Source: Talinum fruticosum | Taxonomy: Eukaryota; Streptophyta; Magnoliopsida; Caryophyllales; Talinaceae | DNA: 64,000 bases | NCBI GenBank assembly: GCA_021018815.1 | Contig: JAITYX010000148.1 | Coordinates: 372,001 to 436,000, forward strand | Reading direction: 5' to 3' | Part shown: positions 38,101 to 48,600 of the stretch, piece after piece | How positions within the stretch are numbered: the stretch's first letter is position 1 | How the letters are laid out: each line of letters opens with the position of its first letter | Program-made: the position numbers and the translations under genes | Notes under the pieces: generated by a model | The model's input: only the letters and a program-made list of their open reading frames with translations | Databases searched by the model: none | Told to the model about the DNA's origin: nothing

Positions 38101-38146
<46 letters not shown>

Positions 38147-41100
38147 TACTCATTCTCTCTCTCTCTCTCTCTCTGTGGGAGCAAGATACATCAATGTAGG
38201 GATCAATTGGATAAAAATGCATCAAGTAGAGACTTTGTTGATAGGAGGAATAGTTCTTTAGGATATAAAGAGTATGTCTTAATCTGAATAATCTAAGCTT
38301 TCTAACCAGCATTGAGTTATAATGAAAATTACTGAGTTTTGAAAAGAACATGAGTAGTATCATTGCTCAATAAAACTGGTGAAAAGAACTCGGGTGCCCC
38401 TTCATTTGCCCCTACTTTATAATGTTAGTGGCCTGAGATCTGCTCAAGTCAGCATTATCATTAGTGTCTCTGCCATTGTGCTGTTCCCTCTCAGCAACTG
38501 CAGCTTGCTGCCCTCTCCCAGCCTTCCACTATGATAGATATGGGGGTGCATGGCCACTAGCAATGGCAAGTGTTGAAGGACGCTAGCTTAATAGGTTGTG
38601 GTTAGTTGGAGGTTGCCAGAACTGCATAGGTAACAACAAAGTTGTACCTGCCTGTTCACGCAACTTTCACGAACAGGTGGTGATAGGTGAAGGAGGCTCC
38701 GATGGTGCAAGTAGGAGAGGATTGGGGAGGAGGGAAGGTTTGATCTATTAGATCTTGTGTGAGGGGGAAGGAGATTGAAAGGCCTTTTTTCGGGGGGCAC
38801 ATTCTTTGTCCGTTTATGGGCCTGCCTCTCTGAATTGTCTAAGATTATGTTTACCTGCAGTTCAATCTACTAGACCCTGCAAAAGTGGGAGTTCGGGACC
38901 TAGAGTGGGAGTTGTTTGTTTGTCTGTTTTTGTTCTTTGTCTGTTTTTGTGCTTGCTTGTTTTTCGTCTTTTATGTTTTACCTACTCCTTTCCAGTACTA
39001 CATGATTTTCAATTGCTTAGGATAATGTTCAACTGTGATTAATTTGTTGCTTAAAACCCTTTTCCTCCTTTTGTTATCTTCTAGTTCTTTTTGTTAATAA
39101 GTGAGACCTACTTGGTGTCCAAATACCACCTTTTTGCTGGTGGCCAAAGTGAACATCAATTCGGCTTCACTAGGCTTTGAATCCAGGTGGTTTGGTCCAT
39201 TGACCATACTTGGTGACCAACTTAGCTGATCAGTGGTCTAGCCTGGTTTGTCTTAACCAACCAGCCCATTGAGGGTAAATTTATCTTATATACTTTTTGA
39301 AAGCTCTCTCTTTCTCTTTCTCTCTCTCCCTCAATTGTAGAGAGGTGGCTGCTGTTGGATTTTGCATTAAAAACCATTGATGCCTATACTAATTACTAAA
39401 AGAAGTAGAATTTAATCCAATTTGGCATTTTACTATATTCCGATGATTTAAGTTGAGAAAACTTCCAACAATTGATTTGTTTAGGTCTTCAAAAATTGAC
39501 AAATCTATGAGCCTCATTGTTGTACAACTTGTGGAAGTGATTGTTCTCTATTGCCCCCATGATCCTTTTTTAAATCCAACCTTTTATGATGCTCAAGATT
39601 AGTCCCTAAGTTCTGACCTATAAAGATTGTAAAAAGTCTTTTGTTAAGTCAAAAATTTATTAGTCTTGGCCTTTTGCTATAGTCCTTATGATTTAAGTTG
39701 AGAAAGATTCCCAAAGTTGATTTGTTTAGGTCTTCAATAATTGACAAATCTATGAGCCTCATTGTTTGTAGAACTTTTGGAAGTTATTTTTCTCTATTGC
39801 CTCCATGGTCCCTTTTTAAATCCAACCTTTGATGATGCTCAAGATTAGTCCCTAAGTTCCGAATGATGGACCCTATAAATATTGTAAAATTCTTTTGTTA
39901 AGACAAAGATTTTGTAGTCTTGAAGTTTGATCAAATTCTTACATTGTCGGGATGTGTAACTTGTAAGCATTTTGAAATTAAATATATGGATATCTCCTGG
40001 AATTGAATATTTTTTAAGAATCCTTGTGAATGAGGTGTATAGCTAGTAATTATGGGGGTGATGGTCGTGCTTCTGAACTCCGAACATCTTTGTTCAGGTT
40101 AATTCATTAAATCGTGGTTGAAAGTCTGGTGCTAAAGAAGCACCATTTTTTCTGGAGCAGCAAATGAATTCTCGGATTCGGAATGATATTTTGGCTTTTG
40201 AGCACATCTTATTGTTATTGATTACGAATTTTTTTTTTTATACAGGAGTGCTTGGCCTGCCTTCCCGTCTTCTGCAGCTTCGGTTGGTTACCTGTTCCTT
40301 CATTTATTAGCTTTCCACCTGCATTCTGAATCAGGCAACCTCTTCACAATATGTTCCCCTTCCCCCAACAATATTCCTGAAAATTGTATCTCCAGGCTTG
40401 GGTGAACCATTGGACTTGAGTCTTCTGATGAGTCTATGGACATTTTGTGGAATGCAGCTCCAGGCGGGGACCTCAGCTGGTGGTTTTCCTGGTTCGGTTG
40501 ATAATGATTCTAGAAAAGGTAAAATATGTCACTGTCTAGGAAATACTTTAAAGAGATGAGTTTATCAGAAACATGCTTTTGTAATATCGTTGGTTTTCTT
40601 ATCGTTTCCTCTTTTATCGCTTAATTTTAAGATGTAGAAGATGACGCTTGGCTCAGCAAAGTTGACGACAAGAAGAATTCATCTTGGGGTGCTGCTGGAA
40701 ATGAAAAATCTGTTCCTAACAGTAGCCAGGCTGGAGGTTGGGGAAAAATTCTAGCACCGGTACATCTAGCAGTTGGGAGAATGCCAACATAGCTAGTGGG
40801 GATCATGGGTCTTGGAAGGCTGGTGGATCCAATGGCAATCAAGAAAAAGAAGGCAGTCTAGGCCCTGCTGGTGGTTGGAACGAGGGTAAAAGTTTTACGG
40901 AGAAGACAAACAGCTGGGGTAAAGAAGGTTCTCAGGAAGGCCAACCTGAAGCTTGGAACAAAGGAAAAGTTGCTGAAGAGGCCAGTGGTTGGAATGTTAA
41001 AGGTCGATGTGATAGTGCTGGTTCCTCTGGCTGGGGTAAACAGAAAGCCAGCAAGGATAGTGAGACATGGGGAGATGGCACACAGCCAGGGGATTGGCTG

Positions 41101-44100
41101 CTGGAAGGGTTGGGGATGATGCATGGGATAAAGCTAAGGCTAGTGGTAATCCTGTAGAAGATGCTTGGGGCAAAGGAGCCGGAACATGGGAAAACCAGAA
41201 TGCTTCAAATGAGTGCAGTAAATGGAAAAGTTCAGCAGCTGCATCAGAGTCTCAAGCTGGGGCCTGGGGCCAAGTACAGGGGCAAAATGCATCTGGTGGA
41301 TGGAAGAGTAGTAGTTTGGTTGAACATTCAAATGAAAAATGGAGCAAACAAGAAAACGCCAGTGGTTGGGGTGAAGACAGAGCTCCCAGTCAAGGTGGAT
41401 CTTCTTGGAATAAGTCAGGAGGTTTTGCAAATGACTTCTTTCTTTCTTTCTTTCTTTATTTATTTTCAGTGCATAGTTTTTCTCTCTTTTATGGGGAAAA
41501 ATGCTGTCAAAAATATGGAAAAAATCCGTTTTTTTCTCCTTATATTATATACTATCTTACCGCATCAAAAAAATATATTAAGAATTAATGAGCCCAATTC
41601 AAGTTACTTTATTCTTTAATATGATTTTGTGCGAAATATGTTTAGTACATGATTTTTAACCTCTCTCATAGCTTCTCTAATTTGTGCATCTCACATCTGT
41701 TATGTGTGCGCTGTCAGCTCACACCTTTCACCTTGTGGCCCTGGACCCTTCGCATCTCGCTGCACCACGTACCTTTCAAAACTATGATTTGGGTTGATTC
41801 TATTTACGATCATTGCGCTGCTGGACTGAGAATTTTGGGTTTCTAGGGGAACTTGATAGGCAAGCAAAGAATGATTTACAATGCTATCTCTCATGAAGCA
41901 GAGATCAGTGGAGGAGATCCAAATCACTTAATATGAAATTTTTCTTAAACTGAATCCCCTATCACGATGTACTGTACCATGCCACAATTCTAATACCTCT
42001 GTCCTATTAGAAGACTCTTGATTGAGATGAAGTTACAGCATTCAATATATGCAGTCTTACCCCTGCCATAGGCCTTCTATAGGGTGCACCTTCTGCTAGG
42101 AAACTCAGATGTTACGTATTGTTTGTTGCTCTATGATGATGACTCTGGAAATGGTAAATATGTTGCTAATGAACTAGAAGATGAAGCTATAAAAAGATTT
42201 CCTTTTTCTGTTTTTTGTTCTTGTTCTGTCTCATATGTTTTGCCTTTTAATATTCTGATGATGATGTAGGTGACGGTGCTTCTGGTGGTGGTTCATGGGC
42301 TGATGCTAAGGACAAGAGTGATCTTGCTGAAGATTCTTTTGGAAAAAGACCTGTTGCATGGGGCAGTAAGAATAGTTCTGACGAGAGTAGTGGATGGAAA
42401 AGCTCAGGAGCAGGAGCTGCATCAGAGTCTCAAAGTGGGAACTGGGGGAAGACTCAGGAAGAAAATGCATCAGGTGGATGGAAGAACAGTTGGAATGGCT
42501 CTTCTAGTGGTGACAGGGGCAAGGAAGAGAATAGAAGTGATTGGGGGAAAGGTAGAGCTTCCGGCCAAGGTGGATCATCAGGGAATCAGTCCGATGGTAA
42601 TGCATGGGGTGAAGCTAAGGAAAAGAGTGAACTCACAAAAGATTCTTGGGGCAACAAGAATGGCTCTGATGAGAATTGTGGATGGAAAAGCTCAAAAACT
42701 GCATCAGAGTCTCAAGCTGGGGGCTGGGGCCAAGCTCAGGAAGAAAATTCATCGGGTGGATGGAAGAGCAACAGTTGGAGTGATCATTCAAATGGAAATT
42801 GGGGTAAGCAAGAAAATGCAAGTGATATGGGAAAAGGTAGCCAGGGTGGATCATCTTGGAATAAGTCTGGCGGTTCGGACTCCTGGGATAAACCAAGGGA
42901 TGCTGAGAATGATCAAGGATATGGCGGTCGTGGTTTTGGTGGAGGGAGGGGTAGAGATGGAAATCGTGGAGGCCGTTCACAATTTGGAAGAGGAAGGGGA
43001 GGGTCCTTTAGTCAGGGTTGGAGCAAAGAGAATGAAGGTGAAAATGATCAAGGATACGGGGTCGTGGGTCGAGAGGAAGGAGGGGTAGAGGAGGAGATTA
43101 CGGAGGCCGTGATCAATCTGGCAGAGGAAGGGGAAGTTCCTTTGGTCAGGGGCAGTCTTCCAGCTGGAGTAAAGAAAATCAAGCTGGCTCATCTTGGGGT
43201 TGTGCTAGTGGTGGGAATGGAGATAAAGGCAGTGATTGGGGCAGCAGGAAGGATTGGAATAGTGATTCAGGAGCAGAAAGAAAAGCCTGGAGCAAGCCAA
43301 GTGAGTCCAATGAAACATCTTCATGGAGTTCACCAAAGGGTACCAGCGGAGGAATTCAGTCACAAGGTATGTTTTCATGTTCCGGTTTGTGATAGCTTGC
43401 TGCTTTTGGGTTTTTGTTAAAAATTATTTTGAAAACATCAATGGTGGACTTTCTCAATGATTTCATTGATCTGATCTATGAGTCTCTCCTGCTTAATTGT
43501 TTTTGTTTGTGACTTGTAGGGTTGTATTCTCCAAAACAAAGCCTTCTTATAAGGGACTTAGTCAATTCTCTGAAACTCTCTTTCAGGACAATTCTTTTTG
43601 GTTGTGCATCCTTTTTTGTTCTAAAATAGGAGCAGTACTGCTATTTTTTTGGCATCTTATTTGAGCTACAACTGATAGTATTAACATAAGTATTGGAAGC
43701 AACATTTTGATGACAGAAAAAGGACTTTATCATGTAAGTACAAGAAAAAAAGAAATATGAGAATCCCCAGAAAGGCCTTCGTAAATGCCCTTTCCAAGGA
43801 GTGACCGAAACCAAAGAGAACCTATAAAGCAATTGAATCATAAGATAAAATTTGATTTTAACTATTCTTCTAACCAAGGTGCTAACAACAATTTATGTGC
43901 AGCAATCTAAAATATCCAAAAAGGATGCACAATGGTGGATAGGAAAACCAATACTGATCTTATGAATGGCAGAGTTGTAATTTTGCATTTGGGTAAAATT
44001 TTGTATTACCTGATAACTGCTTCAAGGTGATTTTCAGATGTTGAAAAGGATTTAGGATAATTGGTAATTTGTTATACATACAATGATCTGTCATTCTATG

Positions 44101-45868
44101 TCAAGCCTTGGTTAGAAAAATATATCAGCTGAAAAGACCCACAATCTTTCTGATTGATGAGATGTAGATCTTCCATCACTTGGCGCACTATTTTGGTCGT
44201 TTTAGTGGGGTTGAACTTTTTCTTGTTTTTCTTTTTGGGTGGGGGAGGGGATTTCCTATTTTCACGGCCTCTACAGGTAAGATTACCAAGGAAGACATGT
44301 TAAATAAATAAATTATAATTTAACCAGTACTTGTAAGCAAGAAGGGACCGAGCACATTCTTGTTCAGTGTCCATGGGCTTTTGTGCTTTGGCATTTTTGT
44401 TAGTCTAGATGTGGGTTAGTTGGGTTCAATTTACTGATATCAAAGACATTTTTGTGGCTTGGGAAAAGATGAAGCAGGGTTGGGTTTTTTAAATTTGATG
44501 ATTCCGTTGGCTAATAGGTGGAATATGTGGGATGAAAGATATCAGCAGTTTTTTGATAGCAAAGTTATGGCTTATCAAGAGTTCTTGCTTTTTTGTCAAA
44601 AAAAAGAAAAAGGAAAAAGAAGAGTTCGTGCTTTTATGAGAATTCTGTATAGTTGAAGTCAACTGCTTAATTGTCTACAACATTTAACCTTTCTGGAATT
44701 GTAGATCATATCATTCATGAGGCATTGATGGCCATGGTATTTGTACTTGCCCCCTTTTGTACATGGGTTGACATCTTCTTGGTATCTTTTAAAACTTAAA
44801 TTCTGATTACTCATCAGAGAAAGAGAAGAGGAGACGGAGTTTCTGTTTTTTTTTTTTTGGAGGGGTGGGGGGCTTTAATGTGTTTGATGTTTGCAGAGTC
44901 AGTTACAGAGTAGGGACATTCTCTAGATAGTGTTACGGAAATGGTGAATGTTTTGCCAGCTGATTAGATACTTGTAGAGATGATTCTATTTGAAACTTCC
45001 TTTTGCTGTTTCATGGCCTTCTCATACTGTTTCTGATTATTTTCCATTTTCCTTTTAATGTTCTGATGTAGAAGGTGCTAGTTGGCTCAATAAAGTTGAT
45101 GACAACCAGAATTCATCTTGGGGTGCTGCTGGCAATGCTTGGGGAAAGATTTCTGGTAACAGTAACTCAGGTGATGGTTGTTGGGGAAAGAGCTCTGGTG
45201 GTGGTACATCCAGCGGTTGGGGTGGTGCTCGTGATGGAAAGAGTTCTGGTAATAACACATGTGGATCAGCGGAGGAGGGTGGAGGATGGAGCAGTGGTGG
45301 AGGGTGGAGCAGCGGGGGTGGTGGAGGGTGGAGCGGCGAGGGTGGTGGGGGCAATGGAGGTGGCGGTAAATATGGAGGTGGAGGCAGCGGGAACTGCTAT
45401 AAGTGCGGCGAGCCGGGTCATATGGCTAGGGATTGTCCGAAAGGAGGTGGCAGTGGAGGTGGCGGGAACTGCTATAAGTGCAGTGAGCCGGGCCATATGG
45501 CAAGGGACTGCCCGAAAGGAGGCGGCGGGAACTGCTATAAGTGCGGTGAGCAGGGTCATATGGCAAGGGACTGTCCGAAAGGAGGTGGCGGCGGCGGCAG
45601 GAACTGCTATAAGTGCGATGAGCCAGGTCATATGGCAAGGGACTGTCCGAAAGGAGGCGGAGGCGGTGGCGGAGGCGGAGGCGGAGGTGGAGGTGGAGGT
45701 GGCGGGAATTGCTATAGGTGCGGTGAGCCAGGTCATATGGCGAGGGACTGTCCCAGCAGCGGAGGGGGCAGTGGGGGAGGAAGGTATGGTGGCGGAGGTG
45801 GGTTGAGCTGCTACAAGTGTGGTGGTCAGGGCCACTTCGCTAGGGAATGCCCTGATAATGCTGGTTGA
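29866..45868 (+). CDS. KTF1: KTF1 / SPT5-like (RDM3), RNA-directed DNA methylation effector with C-terminal zinc knuckles
   Basis: KTF1 binds RNA polymerase V transcripts and AGO4-clade Argonautes to direct cytosine methylation in the nucleus. Exons by splice signal and phase: 29866-30055, 30837-31087, 31197-31352, 31458-31616, 31703-31786, 34478-34548, 34625-34959, 35049-35100, 35168-35323, 35408-35548, 35690-35788, 35852-36019, 36101-36155, 36242-36309, 37259-37328, 40246-40282, 40458-40518 (start uncertain), 40632-41421, 42270-43366, 45072-45868. All introns are GT-AG and all phases agree. Their sum is 4,837 bases; adding five one-base deletions gives 4,842, or about 1,613 residues, against about 1,490 in Arabidopsis from memory. 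The start ATG has a good context and opens a lysine-rich then acidic N terminus. The deletions lie at 34,712-34,716, about 35,766, 40,744-40,748, about 41,106 and 43,058-43,061, all in or beside homopolymers. Either the assembly has residual indels or the gene is newly broken; I favour the former. Confidence 0.9.
30056..30836 (+). other. KTF1: KTF1 intron 1
   Basis: 781 bp, GTATTG to AACAG. It contains a G-rich tandem pair (GGTTGGAGAGGGTTAAGGGGG and a near copy, about 30,707-30,757) next to a TG-rich run. No gene inside. Confidence 0.8.
31064..31616 (+). other. KTF1: KTF1 NGN domain and first KOW (exons 2-4)
   Basis: Residues about 140-250. [35 protein letters not shown] and [10 protein letters not shown] follow the Spt5 NGN fold, and [18 protein letters not shown] in exon 4 is a KOW motif. 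In Spt5 the NGN contacts the polymerase clamp; in KTF1 the partner would be Pol V by family knowledge. Confidence 0.85.
31787..34477 (+). other. KTF1: KTF1 intron 5, 2.7 kb
   Basis: GTAATA to TTACAG. The part 32,940-33,640 is more G+C-rich, with reading frames on both strands that I do not recognise, and may be a passenger insertion. The rest is T-rich intron sequence. Confidence 0.75.
34478..36155 (+). other. KTF1: KTF1 central Spt5-like linker and KOW repeats (exons 6-13)
   Basis: [35 protein letters not shown] and [19 protein letters not shown] are followed by [20 protein letters not shown] and [20 protein letters not shown] with [13 protein letters not shown]. The last is the most conserved KOW of the Spt5 family. 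Two of the one-base deletions fall here: after MLKEG in exon 7 and after KNRGR in exon 11. Confidence 0.85.
36310..37258 (+). other. KTF1: KTF1 intron 14
   Basis: 949 bp, GTAGGG to TTTTAG, linking SN to DWLQ in phase. No gene, RNA or repeat recognised inside. Confidence 0.75.
37329..40245 (+). other. KTF1: KTF1 intron 15, 2.9 kb, with repeats
   Basis: GTGTGA to TACAG, joining GER to SAWPAF in phase. It holds CT microsatellites at 38,104-38,140 and 38,153-38,174 and an imperfect tandem duplication of about 240 bp at 39,429-39,920 (both units carry GACAAATCTATGAGCCTCAT and TGCTCAAGATTAGTCCCTAA). No coding content. Confidence 0.75.
41422..42269 (+). other. KTF1: KTF1 intron 18 with a probable exon 17 relic
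   Basis: GTTTTG to ATGTAG. Near its end, ATGATGATGACTCTGGAAAT followed by GGTAAATATGTT (42,135-42,165) resembles the end of exon 17 and its donor (40,494-40,530), as if the exon 17-18 block had been duplicated and this copy of exon 17 skipped. Confidence 0.6.
43367..45071 (+). pseudogene. KTF1 intron 19, with a LINE fragment
   Basis: 1.7 kb, GTATGT to ATGTAG. At about 44,325-44,650 the plus strand shows [20 protein letters not shown] and [17 protein letters not shown], resembling the zf-RVT C terminus of a plant LINE (C..C .. H-x4-C .. W..R). It has stops and no start, so it is a passenger relic in the intron. Confidence 0.55.
45395..45850 (+). other. KTF1: Six CCHC zinc knuckles in a glycine-rich tail of KTF1
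   Basis: Knuckles of the form [14 protein letters not shown] (C-x2-C-x4-H-x4-C) start at 45,395, 45,470, 45,533, 45,605, 45,710 and 45,809, separated by lysine-glycine or polyglycine linkers. The last ([14 protein letters not shown]) differs and is followed by PDNAG and a stop at 45,866. They are in frame with the WG exon 20, so this is one protein. Such knuckles bind single-stranded RNA or DNA in plant glycine-rich proteins. The Arabidopsis protein, as I remember it, lacks them. Confidence 0.9.
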
Positions 45869-46362
45869 TGGGTTTGAGGTTCATTTTAATATGCAAGAGG
45901 GGGAATATTTTTGGATAGTTGAGAGAGCAGTTTCAATCATGCTTTCTGATCTCTCTCTTGTTGCTACTATTATCGGACATGCTGGATTTGTTTTTTTCTC
46001 TTGTTTTCTTGTTTTCAATGTCAATGGGGTATGTGTGTATGTCAGATGCTGTCAGGTAGTATCAGGTATTATCATGTGATGGAATAGATGAAGATGAAGT
46101 GGCTTTTGGAAGTTTGTCTGGGGAGGGTTTACCCCAAAAAAAAAAAATGGAAGGATGTCGAAGAATATTGAAATGCATCTGTGATGAGGAAGGAAATGTC
46201 TATAATTATACTTTTGCCTAAATTCTTAGAACAACGCCAAGGTGTGGTTGATTGATTTTAATTCATTAGAGTTTTCTTTCTTTATAGTTTTTAATCACTG
46301 CATTAATAATAACATGCTCCCTAAGCCATTCTTGGATTGGAGTGCTACTTGCTATTATTTTC
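45869..46362 (+). other. 3' flank and probable 3' UTR of KTF1
   Basis: T-rich DNA after the stop codon, ending at the MITE inserted at 46,363. No single poly(A) signal stands out, and the reading frame at 45,819-46,079 only shadows the last exon. Confidence 0.5.
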
Positions 46363-48125
46363 CTATGTTAAGAGAACTGGATTGGCCAGTTGAATCAGTT
46401 AGATTGGAAACAGGCTAGGTTAACAGTCCGGTTAACCTTAAAAAGCGTTCACAATATCAAATCGGAAAAATTCATATGAACCCGGTCAAACGGGTGACTC
46501 GGACAACCCATCTGACCGCACCCGTTTGACCTGCGGTCCGACCAGGATTTTTGTTTTTCTTCTCTCCATACGGCGACAGAGAGAGAGGTTACCCATGCCC
46601 ATGTGTGGGGGGTGTCGGAGCAAAGGGAATGTGGGGAGGGAAGGAGCAAACTTAAAAAATGGTGTGAAGGGAAGGGAGGAGGAGGGGAGGAGGAGAGGGG
46701 ATGTGGGGAGGGAAGGAGCAAGAAGAATAAGAGGAGTAGAGGAGAGACAGTGGGAGGGGGAGGGCAGGGGAAGGCGTCGCGGCTGAACAGAGAAGCAGCA
46801 CAAGAGAAGATGAGAGAGAAAATGGGAGGGGGGACGGCGCACGCAGGAGAGGTCATAAAGGAGAAGTAATGAAGGAGCTAGGGTTTTAATTTATACAAAG
46901 CTTTAAGTGTTGGAAAGTATTAATTTATATAAAGCTTTAAGTATACCCTGCAATCGGGTCATTCGGTTCGGATTCGGTTCGGGTTAGTTTGGTTCGGGTT
47001 AACTTCGGGTCGATCTTGTTCGGGTCCGGTTCGGTTTCGAGTTCGGTCAACTTCGATTCGGGTAAACTTCGGGTCGATCTCGTTCGGGCTCGTTCGGTTT
47101 CGGTTCGGGTCAACTTCGGCTCTGTTCAACTTCGGGTCAATCTCGTTCGGGTTCGATTCGGGTTAATTTCGGATCTAATTGTAATCGGGTCACTTTTTGG
47201 GTCAAAATCGATTCAAAATTGTACCATTATAGGCACAAAAATTCATCCCGAGAGACCCAACAAAAAAAATGTGGGATGGGTCACTTTTATTCGGGTTAAA
47301 TCGATTCGGATCTGATTCGGTTCGGGTCATTTTGGGTTCGGTTCAATTTCGGTTCGGGTCATTTTGCATTCGGGTCGGTTTCGGTTCAGGTCGGGTCGGT
47401 TCATTTCGGTTTTCGGGTCAAAATCGGTTCAACTGTTTCGGATGTCGGTTCGGTTTGGGTTTCGGGTCGTTCGGGTTGACCCATTCGATTCGGTTCGGTT
47501 TTGCCAGGTCTAGCTTTAAATGTTGGAAAGTAAAATAAATATTGTGGGCTTAAATTTTAATTAGAAAAGATTAAATGGGTAGTTTTGTAAAAAAATTTAT
47601 TTTTTAATTTTTATTTTAAAAAATAGATAATTTATGTAATAGAGGTATAGAGAAATAATTTTATACTTAACCGGATCCAAAATGCTTAAAATATCTCTAT
47701 GAGAAGATAGACGTTATCACATGAGCACTATAATATTGGGAAAAACACGAGCGCTCATCGCCGATTATTAATGCTCATAAAATATTGATTACTAGTTATA
47801 AATGTTATAGTAAGTATTTATAATAAGTTAAAAAATTAATTTTTATATACTTATGTCTAATTTTATTGTGTTTTATGATTGAAAAAGTTAGAATTTGAAG
47901 ACTTAAATTAATATCATATGATCTTTTATATTTATGTTAGGCAAAACAAGGAAAAAATAATTGAAAACATATAGAGAAAAAAATTTTAGGATCAACCGGG
48001 GTCATGCTTGGTTTAACCCAATCCAACCATCAACCGGTCTAACCCGGTTCAAATGGTCCGACCGGTTAAACCATTAATCCACTCTTCCGACCAAATCGAT
48101 AATTGGGTCGGTTCTCTTAACATAG
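46363..48125. mobile_element. MITE copy B, interrupted by a hAT-like element
   Basis: Left end CTATGTTAAGAGAACTGG; right end, inverted, CTATGTTAAGAGAACCGACC. The flanks share TTATTTTC on both sides (8 bp, with the ninth differing), a likely target duplication. The core is purine-rich (46,575-46,870) where copy A is pyrimidine-rich, so it is inserted the other way round. The interior is broken by the element at 46,942-47,512. Confidence 0.75.
46942..47512. mobile_element. GGTTCGGGT-rich hAT-like element nested in MITE copy B
   Basis: Flanked by GCTTTAAG (46,934-46,941) and GCTTTAAA (47,513-47,520), 7 of 8 identical. The ends TATACCCTGCAATCGGG and, inverted, TAGACCTGGCAAAACCG are loosely related. 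The body is a dense run of TTCGGGTC, GGTTCGGTT and GGGTCAACTTCGG words, with no coding capacity. Confidence 0.7.
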
Positions 48126-48234
48126 TTATTTTCTTGTTGACAATCTTGATGAGAAATTCTCTCAACTTTAGGCAAAAGTTCATTTTTGAATATCTAATTT
48201 TGTGTCACTTGTTTTGGCTATAATTCATTTGTAG

Positions 48235-48600
48235 TGATAGCCATGACCTTCCTTCTGAAATTGAGAGCTTAGATGTTGAAATTGAGTTCTAGGTTGAACT
48301 TAGAATGCTTGCAAAGTACAAATCTGAGTTCTCAGTTGAACTCAGAATATCTGCGAATGCTAGAACTGAGTTTCCAAAGGCTGGAACTGAGTTCACAATT
48401 GAACTCAGACTGGTTGCATAGTCTGAATTTGAGTTCTCATTTAAGCTCAGAATGGCTAGGAAAGGTTGTAAATGAGCTGCAATCTGCATCTGCTGCATTG
48501 CCTCAGCCTTCAACTAAAGTTGAGCATCCTTAGAATTGTACTGTGCACAAGCCTTGCATGATGGTATAGAAATATATCCATCATATATATTTATCGTAAG
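48235..48600. repeat. Diverged copy of the 42-bp repeat module
   Basis: Matches 15,205-15,590 in the same orientation at roughly 75 percent, including GACCTTCCTTCTGAAATTGA, the 42-bp units and GCATGATG..TAGAAATATATCCATCA. Many differences are CG in the first copy against TG or CA here. Confidence 0.8.

Larger units (their letters stand above)
40632..45390 (+). other. KTF1: KTF1 WG/GW Argonaute-binding platform (exons 18-20)
   Basis: About 650 residues with some 50 tryptophans, most next to glycine ([38 protein letters not shown]). WG/GW repeats in KTF1 and NRPE1 form the AGO hook. RGG-like stretches ([17 protein letters not shown] and [16 protein letters not shown], 42,920-43,110) lie inside it and may bind RNA. 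Exons 18, 19 and 20 begin with related peptides ([18 protein letters not shown] and [18 protein letters not shown]), and exons 18 and 19 share the block ASESQAG-WGQ..GGWKS..WNKSGG, so the platform grew by duplication. Confidence 0.88.

Noticed and set aside
37889..38363. Arg-Glu and Leu-Ser rich frames
   Set aside because: Produced by the CT microsatellites in KTF1 intron 15.
42270..43088. 272-codon plus-strand frame in exon 19
   Set aside because: It is out of phase with the WG repeats and splice junctions; the true frame reads [16 protein letters not shown].
45055..45835. Long minus-strand and alternate-frame ORFs opposite the zinc-knuckle exon
   Set aside because: Shadows of a G-rich, stop-poor coding exon; the frame with six CCHC motifs is the real one.
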